64,000 nucleotides of DNA from Colwellia sp. (GCA_013215385.1 JABSOY010000011.1:124001-188000); one strand, 5' to 3'; positions 30,819 through 39,402 are shown, counted from the first letter of the stretch. A program made the numbers and translations. Notes: generated by a model from the letters alone, not told the origin.

Positions 30819-31406
30819 ATGAATTCAGTAAAACAAGCTATACCAGCATTATTTGTATTTACACTATTGCTACCATTAACACTTTTTATTTCACCTTCTT
30901 TTGCACAAACACCTTCAATTAATGTCGGGCCTGCTGTTGGAGAGAAAGCCCCTATTTTAAGGGTAATCGATAAAAATAATATATCTGTGAGTATTGACGA
31001 TTTAATGGCCCCAAAAGGCTTGATAGTCTTATTTTTTCGCTCGGCCGATTGGTGCCCGTTCTGTAAACGTCATTTAATTGAGCTGAACGAGTATGCTGAC
31101 AAATTCAAAGCACTTGGTTACGGTATTGCGGCTATATCTTATGATAGCAGCGAAGTTTTACATAAATTCTCTCAGATGCATAACCTGACGTTCCCACTTT
31201 TATCCGATCAAGGTGCAGCGACAGTTAAAGGCTACGGTATTTTAAATGTTCAATATCAAGTGGGCGATGAAAACTACGGTATACCTTATCCCGGTGTGGT
31301 AGTTATTACAGCTGATGGAAATATTGATCATAAATATTTTTTTGAAGGCTATCGTAAACGGGTTAAATTTTATGACTTATATCAGCAATTGAACTCGATT
31401 AAGTAA
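30819..31406 (+). CDS. Secreted redoxin (AhpC/TSA-type peroxiredoxin-like)
   Basis: 195 residues with a signal peptide (ALFVFTLLLPLTLFISPSFA). The thioredoxin-fold domain has RSADWCPFCKRHLIEL, with a CxxC where peroxiredoxins have the peroxidatic Cys, and the family motifs GIAAISYDSS, FPLLSDQGA and PYPGVVVI. It is probably a periplasmic thiol oxidoreductase or peroxidase. It is monocistronic and convergent with the unknown gene that follows. Confidence 0.85.
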   Translation: MNSVKQAIPALFVFTLLLPLTLFISPSFAQTPSINVGPAVGEKAPILRVIDKNNISVSIDDLMAPKGLIVLFFRSADWCPFCKRHLIELNEYADKFKALGYGIAAISYDSSEVLHKFSQMHNLTFPLLSDQGAATVKGYGILNVQYQVGDENYGIPYPGVVVITADGNIDHKYFFEGYRKRVKFYDLYQQLNSIK

Positions 31407-31553
31407 CGCTATTATTGGTTATAAATAACATCAGTAAAGCGTGACATAATGTTAGTGATTATAAGCTTGGGGAATGAAGGCTATGATGTGTAATTGTGAT
31501 GTGTAGTTTTCGAGATGTAGTTTCTGATAAATAAAATTCTGTTTTTAGAGAGA

Positions 31554-31578
31554 AGTCTGCTTTTATTATAAGCAGACT
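31554..31578. terminator. Hairpin between convergent genes
   Basis: AGTCTGCTT (31554-31562) and AAGCAGACT (31570-31578) form a perfect 9-bp stem with a 7-base loop, placed between the stops of the convergent redoxin and unknown genes. The T-run is poor on both sides. Confidence 0.5.
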
Positions 31579-31621
31579 CATCTACAGAACTTCAACTTTT
31601 TGAACAAGCTAAACCTTGGTG

Positions 31622-32542
31622 TTATTGATTATCAGGCCTTAAGTAAGCAATATCATCTTCGTCATCAGCATGAAAGTCGTAACCGCCGTCAAAATCATCA
31701 TTCAATTCATTGGCAACTGTTATCGGTAGTTCTAATATTTCTTGAATATAAAGAGATATATTTTCTTGTTGATTAATTATTCCCTTCAACTCAATGAAAT
31801 CTAACAAATTAATATCTTGCAGATAACCTTTAGTTAATACCGATAATTGTTCAGTAAAACTTGTGATACAAGTTTCCATTTTAACAAGTACTAAGTTTTT
31901 ATCTGTACTGGTGAGGTAAGTATTCAGTTGCTGATATAGCGTATGAGTGAACACTTTTTTGTCACTATCAATGAGTAATAATGCAACCGCGGTATTAAGG
32001 AATTTTTGTAATTCAAACTTTAATACGTCTTCATCATTATCAACCAGTAGGGTGCTTGCACCGTAGGTCGCAGCAATACTTCTATAAACCTGTAAAAGCT
32101 TGGCACTCTTATAGCCCTCATCGGCCAACGCTGTATGCATAAGCCTTATATCAGAGGTGTCATTTATGGCTAATGCATAACTAGAAATAGATATTTCTTC
32201 GAAGTATGAAGGCGATACTTTCTTTAATTGCGCATATTTTGCCCAACCAGCTCTAAAACAATAAACAATGCCATGTTCTTTTAAAATCGTTTTTGCTTGT
32301 TCCGTATCGTTATCGCAAAGGTCTAATAAACCTAAGTTGCTAATACCTAGTACAATTTCACAGCCTTTCTTTATTTGATCCGCATAAATAATTGATAAAT
32401 TGTCAGAGGCTATTCTCAACGACATATCGGATAATTGCTGCTTGGTTTTATGCATAAATTCTGGTGTAAAATAGCCTTCACTTGCTCCGTCTTTTAAGAC
32501 TAAAAGTAAAAAGGGGTGGTTTCTTAACTCTGCAATCTTCAT
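31622..32542 (-). CDS. Unknown 306-residue soluble protein, J-domain cluster gene 4
   Basis: I start it at the ATG at 32542 (MKIAELRNHPFLLLVLKDG) with GGGA at good spacing; a TTG ten codons upstream has no site. No signal peptide or membrane helix. It is helical by pattern, has an odd C-terminal tail rich in Asp (NDDFDGGYDFHADDEDD), and no motif I recognise. It follows three minus-strand genes, the first encoding a J-domain protein, with about 110 bp between it and its upstream neighbour. Confidence 0.75.
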   Translation of the reverse strand: MKIAELRNHPFLLLVLKDGASEGYFTPEFMHKTKQQLSDMSLRIASDNLSIIYADQIKKGCEIVLGISNLGLLDLCDNDTEQAKTILKEHGIVYCFRAGWAKYAQLKKVSPSYFEEISISSYALAINDTSDIRLMHTALADEGYKSAKLLQVYRSIAATYGASTLLVDNDEDVLKFELQKFLNTAVALLLIDSDKKVFTHTLYQQLNTYLTSTDKNLVLVKMETCITSFTEQLSVLTKGYLQDINLLDFIELKGIINQQENISLYIQEILELPITVANELNDDFDGGYDFHADDEDDIAYLRPDNQ

Positions 32543-32653
32543 TGATGAATCCCAATCAATTAACGTTATCAATTAACTTTCTCAAATAATGCTCTCAAAT
32601 ACGGCTGTTCATATAAGTGAGATAAATACTATTTTCATTTGTTTTTTGACGAT

Positions 32654-33301
32654 TTAAAGTGGTGCAAACATATCATCAGTATCCATTTCAACGGCAGTAA
32701 CTCTTTGTTTATTAGCATTTTGTTTTAACGCGTTTTCAATGTTTTCGAGTGTGCCATTACTGCTAACCGTCATCACTTCACGATAAGCTTCTTCGTTTAA
32801 GGTTTTTATTTTCATTAATAATTCCTCAATACTGCCAGATGTTTGCTCTTCATCTTCTTCTAATTCTGAAAAATCGTGACCGATAAACGGTAAAGATAAA
32901 TATAAAAGACCAAAGTCGTCTTCAACAATGGCGTTTAATACTTCTAATTGTTTTTCTTCATCATCAGAAGAGAGGAATATCTGTGTTAGCAAACTATGAG
33001 CTTCAGTTTGTGCACAAAATACGTGATCTTCATCCATATTCTGCCAGTAAGACGGTTCTACATTTAAAAGCTGTTTGATTGATTCTGCGTCCATTAACCA
33101 TGTGGCAATAGATGGAATAGTGGCGTCGTGCTCTCTAACAATTTTCGCAACCGTTAAAATATCCATTTCAGTTAATACCGCAAGCATGGTCTCATCGCCT
33201 TGCTCTGAGGCAATTTTTTCTAATGAAGTGCCCGCACGTCTACCACTATGTTGCGCTTGTTCAATAATATCGGTAGCAAGAATTAATGCATTTTTTGTCA
33301 A
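32654..33301 (-). CDS. Unknown acidic protein, J-domain cluster gene 3
   Basis: 215 residues. The start appears to be TTG at 33301 (TTGACAAAAAATGC), because AAGGAATCACC precedes it with correct spacing and no ATG occurs until residue 39. The protein is acidic with runs of Glu/Asp (SSDDEEKQ, LEEDEEQ) and ends in DTDDMFAPL. No known domain seen. Its shared acidity and spacing with the neighbours suggests one transcription unit. Confidence 0.72.
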   Translation of the reverse strand: MTKNALILATDIIEQAQHSGRRAGTSLEKIASEQGDETMLAVLTEMDILTVAKIVREHDATIPSIATWLMDAESIKQLLNVEPSYWQNMDEDHVFCAQTEAHSLLTQIFLSSDDEEKQLEVLNAIVEDDFGLLYLSLPFIGHDFSELEEDEEQTSGSIEELLMKIKTLNEEAYREVMTVSSNGTLENIENALKQNANKQRVTAVEMDTDDMFAPL

Positions 33302-33361
33302 GGTGATTCCTTAAAACTTAGTATATTTAATAATTAGATTAATGAATTAGGTTTATCAAGT

Positions 33362-33823
33362 TTAGTAGTTCTCGTCATAGTCATTATATTCATCATTATC
33401 GACCTGACTATACTCATCTTCTTCAGCTTTTAAAGGTGTAGCATCATAACGATTATAAAAATGAATAAGTAAAACAGCTGTTTTTAAATCTTGCTCTGCG
33501 TGTGTCATTATTTCAGTAACACAACCACGAGCATCAGCATGTACCCCAACAAAAGGCTTTATTTCGGCCCATGAAGGTTCCTCTTTTAGTTCGAGCTCTG
33601 CTAAGTTTTTACTGTCTATTCTAATTTTGCTTGAGATAGCCATCGCTAATTGGTCAATCATGCCATTAAATAATAAAGGCATTTGTTTTAATTGTTCGAA
33701 TAAGTTTGATAAATAATTTGTTAATAAATCAGGGTTTTCAGGATCAGATAATGAGTTCATGTTCTCTAAATACATAGAAAAATCATCAGTTAAATAATCG
33801 GGTACACTTGTTTCAGTTTGCAT
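33362..33823 (-). CDS. Unknown acidic protein, J-domain cluster gene 2
   Basis: 153 residues, strong ribosome site (TTAGGAAAGAAG). The N-terminal part is acidic, the centre is amphipathic helical (DLLTNYLSNLFEQLKQMP), and the tail is an acidic low-complexity stretch rich in Asp, Asn and Tyr (EYSQVDNDEYNDYDENY). No family recognised. A 24-bp tandem repeat lies between it and the J-domain gene upstream. Confidence 0.75.
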   Translation of the reverse strand: MQTETSVPDYLTDDFSMYLENMNSLSDPENPDLLTNYLSNLFEQLKQMPLLFNGMIDQLAMAISSKIRIDSKNLAELELKEEPSWAEIKPFVGVHADARGCVTEIMTHAEQDLKTAVLLIHFYNRYDATPLKAEEDEYSQVDNDEYNDYDENY

Positions 33824-33831
33824 TCTTCTTT

Positions 33832-33902
33832 CCTAATGAAAAGTCTAATAGAGAGCCTAATGAAAAGTCTAAGGGATAATCTAATAAAAAGCCTTTGAGA
33901 AG
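33832..33902. repeat. 24-bp tandem repeat, three units
   Basis: CCTAATGAAAAGTCTAATAG begins unit 1 (33832-33855); unit 2 (33856-33879) shares the first 17 bases; unit 3 (33880-33902) is degenerate (TCTAATAAAAAGCCT). The array lies wholly in the gap between two genes of the J-domain cluster. Confidence 0.75.
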
Positions 33903-33914
33903 ATATTTCAGCGT

Positions 33915-34175
33915 TTAGTTAAAAGCACTTTGCCAAAAAGCATCAGCAATTTCTCGGGGATCCGTTATTACGGTATAGTTGCTTTTTAAGTATAAAGAGC
34001 GCTTTTTTGGATCAGAGATAACATCATAAGCCTGTTGAATTAGCTGGAATTTCTCTTTGGCTTCACTACTGTCATTTCTATCGGGGTGATATTTATTAGC
34101 AAGTTTTCGATAAGCTTTTTTTATTTCGATGGTCGTAGATACTCTACTTACACCTAACTGTTCAAAATAATCCAT
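33915..34175 (-). CDS. Solo J-domain (DnaJ-like) co-chaperone
   Basis: 86 residues, almost only a J domain. The sequence begins [20 protein letters not shown] and has the essential HPD in [11 protein letters not shown], then the helix IV region [20 protein letters not shown]. There is no Gly/Phe linker, zinc finger or substrate domain. J domains stimulate Hsp70 ATPase, so this protein could direct DnaK to a partner, plausibly one of the three unknown proteins encoded downstream. Confidence 0.92.
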   Translation of the reverse strand: MDYFEQLGVSRVSTTIEIKKAYRKLANKYHPDRNDSSEAKEKFQLIQQAYDVISDPKKRSLYLKSNYTVITDPREIADAFWQSAFN

Positions 34176-34521
34176 AAATTTTCACTTACCCTTTAAGAAC
34201 TTTTGGTTAGACAACATAAAGTGACTGTTGACGCGATTAGCGCAATTTTACCTTTGCTCTTACTTAATTAACATCATTATGTTTGCTTATTTGTTGTTTG
34301 CCAAAGAACCCTTGAGTTTATCTGTAAAATATAGAGACAAATAATTATTTTTTTCGGGTCAGCAACAAAGTTAATCAGCGAATAAGGCTGATATTATTGT
34401 TGCACTTGTAATTGTATAGACGATGAATAAAGCAAGCTGACACTTAGCTATTGCTGAATCTATTAAAATAGCCTAGCTAATTGAGTTATAACGTTATGTA
34501 GTAAGTCTTTACTTATCTCTG
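34176..34521. other. 346-bp region without a gene
   Basis: AT-rich DNA between the J-domain gene start and the umuC relic. No frame of useful length with a ribosome site; it should hold the promoter of the J-domain cluster near its left end. Confidence 0.6.
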
Positions 34522-35401
34522 TTAACAACTGATTTTAGAGATGTCTTGCCAGTTACTGGTGTATTTTGGGCTTAAAAAATGTTGCTGCATTTGCCATGAA
34601 TCTGATTGTCCTTCAGCAGCTAATGTAAGTGTGCCCTGTCCGTAACGCTTATTAATTGAATCAAGGCAATTCATTAACATGGGATTAGCGTTATCAGGGG
34701 AAAATAAATCTGCCTGCTGAAATTTCCTACTCTCTAATTCAATGGCACGACACCACAACGATAAAAGTGTACCCCGGTCATAAAAATATCGGTAAGTACT
34801 AGGCTAATCGCTTTAGCAATATCACAGCTATTATCTGTTGCCATGGGGAATTTATAAACCATCGTTTGTTTGTAAAAGTTTTCATCGTGAGGTGAGCTTG
34901 AGGCGAATATCAGTAGTTTTTTGATCAGTGAAGACTGTTGCTTTACTTTTTTTGCGACAATTGACCCATGTGTTGTTAGCGCTGACTGTAAAGAATGAAT
35001 ATCAACAATACGTTGACCAAAACTATGGGTCGAGAATATTTCTTGCTTAGGCTCCTTTACATCATCCCATGTTAAACAGCTAAGACCATTTAATTCATTA
35101 ACAGTGCGTTCGGTTAGTACACTAAATTGTTTACGTATCATTTTAGGCATTGCATTGATAATTGCTGAGCGGTGTGAATATCTTGCTGTTTTAGTCGTTG
35201 AGATATTTTCCTGCCCACTCCCCATACTTCATTTACGTCCATTTTTTGTAAAATTATTTTAGCATTTAGTGCATTATTAATAATGGCAACGCCATTATAA
35301 CCTGCCAGTTTTTTCGCCGCATGGTTAGCTGCTTTTGCTAAAGTTGAGGTTGTGTTGAATCCGACACCAACAGATAAACGTTCTTTCCAAATAGTGGCAT
35401 T
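34522..35401 (-). pseudogene. umuC: umuC relic (DNA polymerase V catalytic subunit, frameshifted and N-truncated)
   Basis: Three consecutive reading frames carry the C-terminal two thirds of UmuC. The first gives [20 protein letters not shown] and [15 protein letters not shown]; near 35150 the frame shifts to [18 protein letters not shown] and EPKQEIFSTHSFGQRI; near 34750 it shifts again to FQQADLFSPDNANP and the family C-terminus QHFLSPKYT. Polymerase palm residues encoded by the N-terminal part are absent, so no active polymerase can be made. It follows a RAYT fragment in the same frame. Confidence 0.88.
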
Positions 35402-35500
35402 GTCTTCTCTACAAATAAAAGCACGCCTCACACAGCGAGAAATACAATGATAATAAAGCGTAACGGCTAAACTAATAAGTTGCTTTCTAGCGGTTGTCAT
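35402..35500 (-). pseudogene. RAYT (REP-associated tyrosine transposase) N-terminal fragment fused to umuC
   Basis: The first 33 residues of the open frame, including [18 protein letters not shown], match the conserved start of RAYT/Y1 transposases rather than UmuC. After RED the frame runs directly into UmuC sequence ([11 protein letters not shown]). The HUH catalytic part of the transposase is missing. This marks a recombination junction in the old umuDC operon. Confidence 0.75.
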
Positions 35501-35621
35501 GAAAAGACCTGTATCAAGGTGATTAATTAACCTTAGTACAGGATTTATTCAGACTCAAATAACTATGGGTGTCCTCGTTAATGACATTAAATCAGTGAAG
35601 TATATTATTAATTATAATGAC

Positions 35622-36194
35622 TTAGCAATAACCCGCACCACCACATTTATCACGCATACTTTGAACTTGAAATGATTTGTAAATTGTTGTTTTATGTCCG
35701 TCATTATCGACTATTTCGGCTTTTAACATGTAAGAGTTTTGACCGTAGTAGTCATGCACTGTTCCATATCCGGCAGATAATAAAACATTGTCTAACCAAA
35801 TTTTAGAACTAACAACAGAACCATCGGAATCCTTAGGATTTAAATAAAAGCTAGTTGAATAACCATGATGATCTAAACGAAAACTTCCTGTAGGCTTGTA
35901 ATCACAAACTTCCCTAGTAACCGTTTCATAATGAGAGAAAGGAATGTTCGCCTGGCATTGTAAATATGTTCCATTCCGATATTCACGGATTATCTGTGAA
36001 AAAGCGGGTGTATTACTAAAATATTTAGATAACCTAACTCCATTAGCATAACAGCTTGCATAACCTCCATAAATAGCAACATTACCACTACTCTCCATAC
36101 GGCAGTTCGTCTTTTCACCATCAGCGGCAGCAGCAGAAAGGCTCATTAAAATGGTGAAAGAGGCCGTTATTATTATTTTTAACATTTTTAACAT
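35622..36194 (-). CDS. Secreted cysteine-containing protein, uncharacterised
   Basis: 190 residues with a signal peptide ending in LSAAAADG. The mature part has seven cysteines (for example TNCRME, YASCYANG, YLQCQAN, REVCDY, the terminal DKCGGAGYC) and aromatic beta-like segments, so disulfide bonding in the periplasm or outside is likely. ATG at 36185 is an alternative start. It sits between the umuD and umuC relics, so it was probably carried in by recombination. No family recognised. Confidence 0.8.
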   Translation of the reverse strand: MLKMLKIIITASFTILMSLSAAAADGEKTNCRMESSGNVAIYGGYASCYANGVRLSKYFSNTPAFSQIIREYRNGTYLQCQANIPFSHYETVTREVCDYKPTGSFRLDHHGYSTSFYLNPKDSDGSVVSSKIWLDNVLLSAGYGTVHDYYGQNSYMLKAEIVDNDGHKTTIYKSFQVQSMRDKCGGAGYC

Positions 36195-36208
36195 TACATA
36201 TATCCTTA

Positions 36209-36244
36209 TATCTTATCCTACATACAATTATGTAGGATAAGATA
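36209..36244. repeat. Perfect 16-bp inverted repeat
   Basis: TATCTTATCCTACATA (36209-36224) and TATGTAGGATAAGATA (36229-36244) are exact reverse complements around a 4-base loop. It lies 15 bp upstream of the secreted-protein start. It shares ATGTAGGATA with the REP-like repeat near 30470. It may be an operator, a REP hairpin or an element end. Confidence 0.85.
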
Positions 36245-36266
36245 CCCTACTTAACTGTTATTATTA

Positions 36267-36378
36267 TGTAAACAGAGGGTAATAATGATGTATGTGATTA
36301 ATTGTTATTATGTAAATAATTTAATCGTCATTTTGTAAACAATTAATTACCACTATGTAAGTAGTCAATTTAACCTTT
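36267..36378. repeat. Five iterons of about 22 bp
   Basis: TGTA recurs at 36267, 36289, 36311, 36334 and 36356, that is spacings of 22, 22, 23 and 22, four of them as TGTAA followed by an A-rich stretch and preceded by TTA, ATT or CTA. The units differ in between, so this is a degenerate tandem array. It lies between the umuD relic and the secreted-protein gene. Confidence 0.6.
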
Positions 36379-36414
36379 AATTATCTGAGAGTTCTGTTTG
36401 TTGAAATAGAATAA

Positions 36415-36588
36415 TTAACAAGGACAATCGCTTAAATTTGTTGACTGTCCTGACGCTTGACCAATAAATGTCGCATTAGGGTGTCGAATAAGTAATTGGT
36501 CTAACGATAAACCAAGCTCTTTATATTCGGCTGCTGGTGACTCAAACCCTGAAATACCTGCTTCTATATAAATAGGAATAACTTTCAT
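36415..36588 (-). pseudogene. umuD: umuD relic (truncated before the catalytic core)
   Basis: From the ATG at 36588 the 57 residues read MKVIPIYIEAGISGFESPAA, then LGLSLDQLLIRHPNATFIGQ and ASGQS, a clear UmuD N-terminus up to the segment where the catalytic Ser stands (ASGxSM). The frame then ends after unrelated TNLSDCPC. The serine/lysine protease and the beta-clip core are lost, so no UmuD' function is possible. A LexA box sits 15 bp upstream, which fixes the start and excludes the longer frame to 36684. Confidence 0.85.
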
Positions 36589-36602
36589 TACGTTAAATCT
36601 CA

Positions 36603-36618
36603 CTGTGTTTTTATACAG
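36603..36618 (-). promoter_or_regulatory. LexA (SOS) box of the umuD relic
   Basis: CTGTGTTTTTATACAG matches the LexA consensus CTGT-N8-ACAG exactly and lies just upstream of the umuD relic ATG, as in functional umuDC operons. It may still place the downstream genes under SOS control. Confidence 0.85.
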
Positions 36619-36738
36619 TGCAGGCGTTAAGTTTATTGTTGAAAAGGATAATTTAAATATCTTAGGAGTAAAGATTGCTTTCATTTTTAAATAGAGTCGT
36701 TAAAATCAGCCTAGCGTTAATTTTGAGGGTTAATATAG

Positions 36739-37353
36739 ATGCATGAAAATGCGAATTCGTTAGTGGTACTTGATTTTGAAACCACAGGACTATCACCAAA
36801 TAATGGCGACAGAGCCATAGAAATAGGTGCCGTTAGAATTGAAAATGGTCAGGTTACCGATAAATTTCAATCATTGATGACCCCAGGTTTTCGTATCAAT
36901 AACTTTATTGAGCGATACACGGGAATATCTAATCAGATGCTTGCTAAAGCGGAGCCTTGTGAAGAAGTGATGCAGCGATTTGCTGATTTTATTGGCGACG
37001 ATAACTTGCTTGCCCATAATGCATCTTTCGATAAAAAGTTTTTGGACGCAGAGCTTAATAGCATTTCCAGAACCTATTCGGGTCAATTCATTTGTTCACT
37101 ATTGGTGTCACGAAGAATTAACATCGCAGCACCTAATCATAAACTGGGCACACTCATTAGTTATAAAAATATTCCAGCTGATGGTGCATTTCATCGGGCA
37201 TTATATGATGCTGAGATGACCGCAAAATTATGGTTAACGATGCTTGATGATCTTAGCGAGCGTATTAGCCATGAATTTGTTCCTTTTAAATTAATACAAA
37301 AGCTATCGAAGACGCCAAAGAATGACATCAATAAGCTCTTAGCTAAATGGTAA
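36739..37353 (+). CDS. DnaQ-like 3'-5' exonuclease (DEDDh)
   Basis: 204 residues. Exo I is VVLDFETTGLSP with Asp and Glu; Exo II is LAHNASFDKKFL; Exo III is FHRALYDAEMTAKL, the DEDDh histidine form. It resembles the epsilon-like proofreading or RNase T-like single-domain exonucleases. It diverges from the umuD relic; a LexA box lies about 120 bp upstream, but no closer SOS box is seen. Good site GAGGGTTAAT. It may act in DNA repair; the substrate is unassigned. Confidence 0.9.
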   Translation: MHENANSLVVLDFETTGLSPNNGDRAIEIGAVRIENGQVTDKFQSLMTPGFRINNFIERYTGISNQMLAKAEPCEEVMQRFADFIGDDNLLAHNASFDKKFLDAELNSISRTYSGQFICSLLVSRRINIAAPNHKLGTLISYKNIPADGAFHRALYDAEMTAKLWLTMLDDLSERISHEFVPFKLIQKLSKTPKNDINKLLAKW

Positions 37354-37412
37354 TAAAGCTGGGATAGTATTAACTTAACTTTCAGTTTATCTTTTATATT
37401 TATTTTTCTTAT

Positions 37413-37439
37413 AAAAAAGCCAGCGAGTGCTGGCTTTTT
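37413..37439. terminator. Bidirectional terminator
   Basis: AAAAAGCCAGC-GAGT-GCTGGCTTTTT forms an 11-bp stem with flanking A and T runs, placed between the convergent exonuclease and M14 carboxypeptidase genes, so it can end both transcripts. Confidence 0.92.
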
Positions 37440-37455
37440 CGATTTGTACAAGGCT

Positions 37456-39009
37456 TTAATTGACTGGGTTATCAGGGCAATTACCGCTGATATATAGTGG
37501 CAGCCCAATTTCTGGCGACATAGGTACCATTACCGTGCCTTCGGTCGCTGAGTCACCCCAGTATTTTGGCGGTAAATTGGCAATAAGACCACTTGCTAAA
37601 GGGAAGTCACAAAAATTACTACCGTTGGTTGGTGTTTGATCATGATAATAGGCGAGCGTTTTTAAAGCATGCATTAATGCAACGCGGTTAATTTTAATCT
37701 GCTTTTTTAAAAGGGCGGGATCAGGCAGGCCAGTAATAAAGCCAATAACTGGCTGACCGTTAACTATAGCAATAACATCGGCGCGCATTTCTACATCAAA
37801 ATTAACGGTTTCCCATCCAGTAGCACCAGCACCAATCAATTGATAAGCGGAAGTTACGCCAGAACTAATATTTCCTCCACCTGACTGAATTTGTGAAAAA
37901 CGACCGACAGAGCCACGAAATCGGCGATCAATTTTACGCATAACGCTGGCAGATAAACTTTGTACTAGAAATTCTTGTTCAGAACCTGGCTGAGCATCAG
38001 CAAAAGGGCTAAGAAGCCTAGCATCGCTTTTTAACTCAGGGGTAATACAATTAGCAGTAGGTAATTGCCCTAACACTTGTCCTGGGTTAATGCTGCTGTA
38101 GTCTATAGTACAATCACTTTTATGAAGATCTCCGTGCAGGTCGATAACAACATCGGGCTGAAATGCTAACGCAGCAGCAACAATTGCTTGCGTTTCTACC
38201 GGGCGGATAGGGTGATTTAAATCGACATGATGATACCTATTAAGGTCATAACCACGACCGACAACACCGGCAAAATCTACTTCACTATTGGATAAAAATC
38301 CGCCGCCTGCGCTTGGATCAACATTGTGTCTGATTAATGCACAGTTTTCAGTGATCACCGTACCTGTTTGTGGGTCAGTGGCACAGTTATTTATGTCTGG
38401 CTCACCGCCGTCAGGGTTTGCACGAACCAGTATTAATAAATCTAATTTTTCTAGTACGTTTTTTAACTTTCTTCTTTTAGCTTTACTTAAGCGCTTAATC
38501 ACTTTCAACGCAGCTTCTGTGCTGGCGACTTCGTTACCGTGTTGTTGGGTGATGATCATGACTTTAGTACCATTAGTATTACCCATTCTAACGGCAAGTA
38601 AGTCTCTACCTTGCGTCGACTTGCCGATTTTACTGCTATCGGTATTGCCACGGCCGCCGTCGTTGATCGTGCAAATTACCGCCTCACGGATACTGGGTTC
38701 AGTCAGACTTTTATCACAAATTGTATAATTAATATTTAACGAAAGGGGGAGATTACCATCAATGTTTATTAAGCCGTTATTATCATAGTTCTCAATTAAA
38801 GGGCCGATACTTATAGGGTGTTTTGAATATTGCGCTATTTTATTCAATTTTTGCTGAAGTTCTTGGTAAGTAGATAAGTGTCTTAACGCTTTTTCTAATG
38901 GTGTTTTGCGTTTTAATTCATTCTTGTCATTGGCTTGAGCTTCAATAGGGGTAATAAATACTAAACCTATGAGTAATAGGTTTGTGGGTAAATACTTTTT
39001 AAATAACAT
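37456..39009 (-). CDS. M14 family zinc carboxypeptidase, secreted
   Basis: 517 residues from the ATG at 39009, with GGAAGTTATT upstream; the frame extends to 39060 but without a site. There is a signal peptide (LPTNLLLIGLVFITPIEAQA). Zinc ligands appear in QQHGNEVASTEA (HxxE) and DLHGDLHKSD. Arg/Asp contacts lie in RANPDGGEPDIN. The family removes C-terminal residues from peptides or from cell-wall peptides. It is monocistronic and ends at a bidirectional terminator. Confidence 0.88.
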   Translation of the reverse strand: MLFKKYLPTNLLLIGLVFITPIEAQANDKNELKRKTPLEKALRHLSTYQELQQKLNKIAQYSKHPISIGPLIENYDNNGLINIDGNLPLSLNINYTICDKSLTEPSIREAVICTINDGGRGNTDSSKIGKSTQGRDLLAVRMGNTNGTKVMIITQQHGNEVASTEAALKVIKRLSKAKRRKLKNVLEKLDLLILVRANPDGGEPDINNCATDPQTGTVITENCALIRHNVDPSAGGGFLSNSEVDFAGVVGRGYDLNRYHHVDLNHPIRPVETQAIVAAALAFQPDVVIDLHGDLHKSDCTIDYSSINPGQVLGQLPTANCITPELKSDARLLSPFADAQPGSEQEFLVQSLSASVMRKIDRRFRGSVGRFSQIQSGGGNISSGVTSAYQLIGAGATGWETVNFDVEMRADVIAIVNGQPVIGFITGLPDPALLKKQIKINRVALMHALKTLAYYHDQTPTNGSNFCDFPLASGLIANLPPKYWGDSATEGTVMVPMSPEIGLPLYISGNCPDNPVN

Positions 39010-39402
39010 AATAACTTCCGTGTAAATTGATAGGGCTCTCGAAAAAGAGCATATGTTCACTAAACATTTTACATCAGAGGTTAACCGACATGAAAAAAAT
39101 TAGTAACATAAGATACTGACGTAAAGATCATTAACTGTAAATAGTTGCTTGAGCTTAACAAGAGTAAATAGTATTAAATTTGCTGTTAGGAGAAGAAAAT
39201 TTATCGGTTTATTTTATCAACCGTAAAGGTTTAGGTTTGATTATCTATTTTTAGTGATAAATATTTACTGTTGACGTATATCGGAAAATGATTATTAGTA
39301 GGTGTTATTCACCATAAATAATAAAATTTAGCTGTTCCCTATAAGATATAAATCTGACTTAACATGCGAATGTTAAATCAGTAAAGCGCATAGGCTAAAC
39401 TC
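39010..39402. other. 393-bp region without a gene
   Basis: Contains the promoter and ribosome site of the M14 gene at its left end and the downstream end of the DUF938 gene at the right. No frame with a ribosome site, and no clear repeat or hairpin seen. Confidence 0.6.

Noticed and set aside
36267-36378. CRISPR array
   Set aside because: Repeats are degenerate, units are 22-23 bp with no repeat/spacer alternation, and no cas genes are near.
36589-36684. N-terminal extension of the umuD relic
   Set aside because: It runs through the LexA box and matches no UmuD sequence; the start at 36588 is better.
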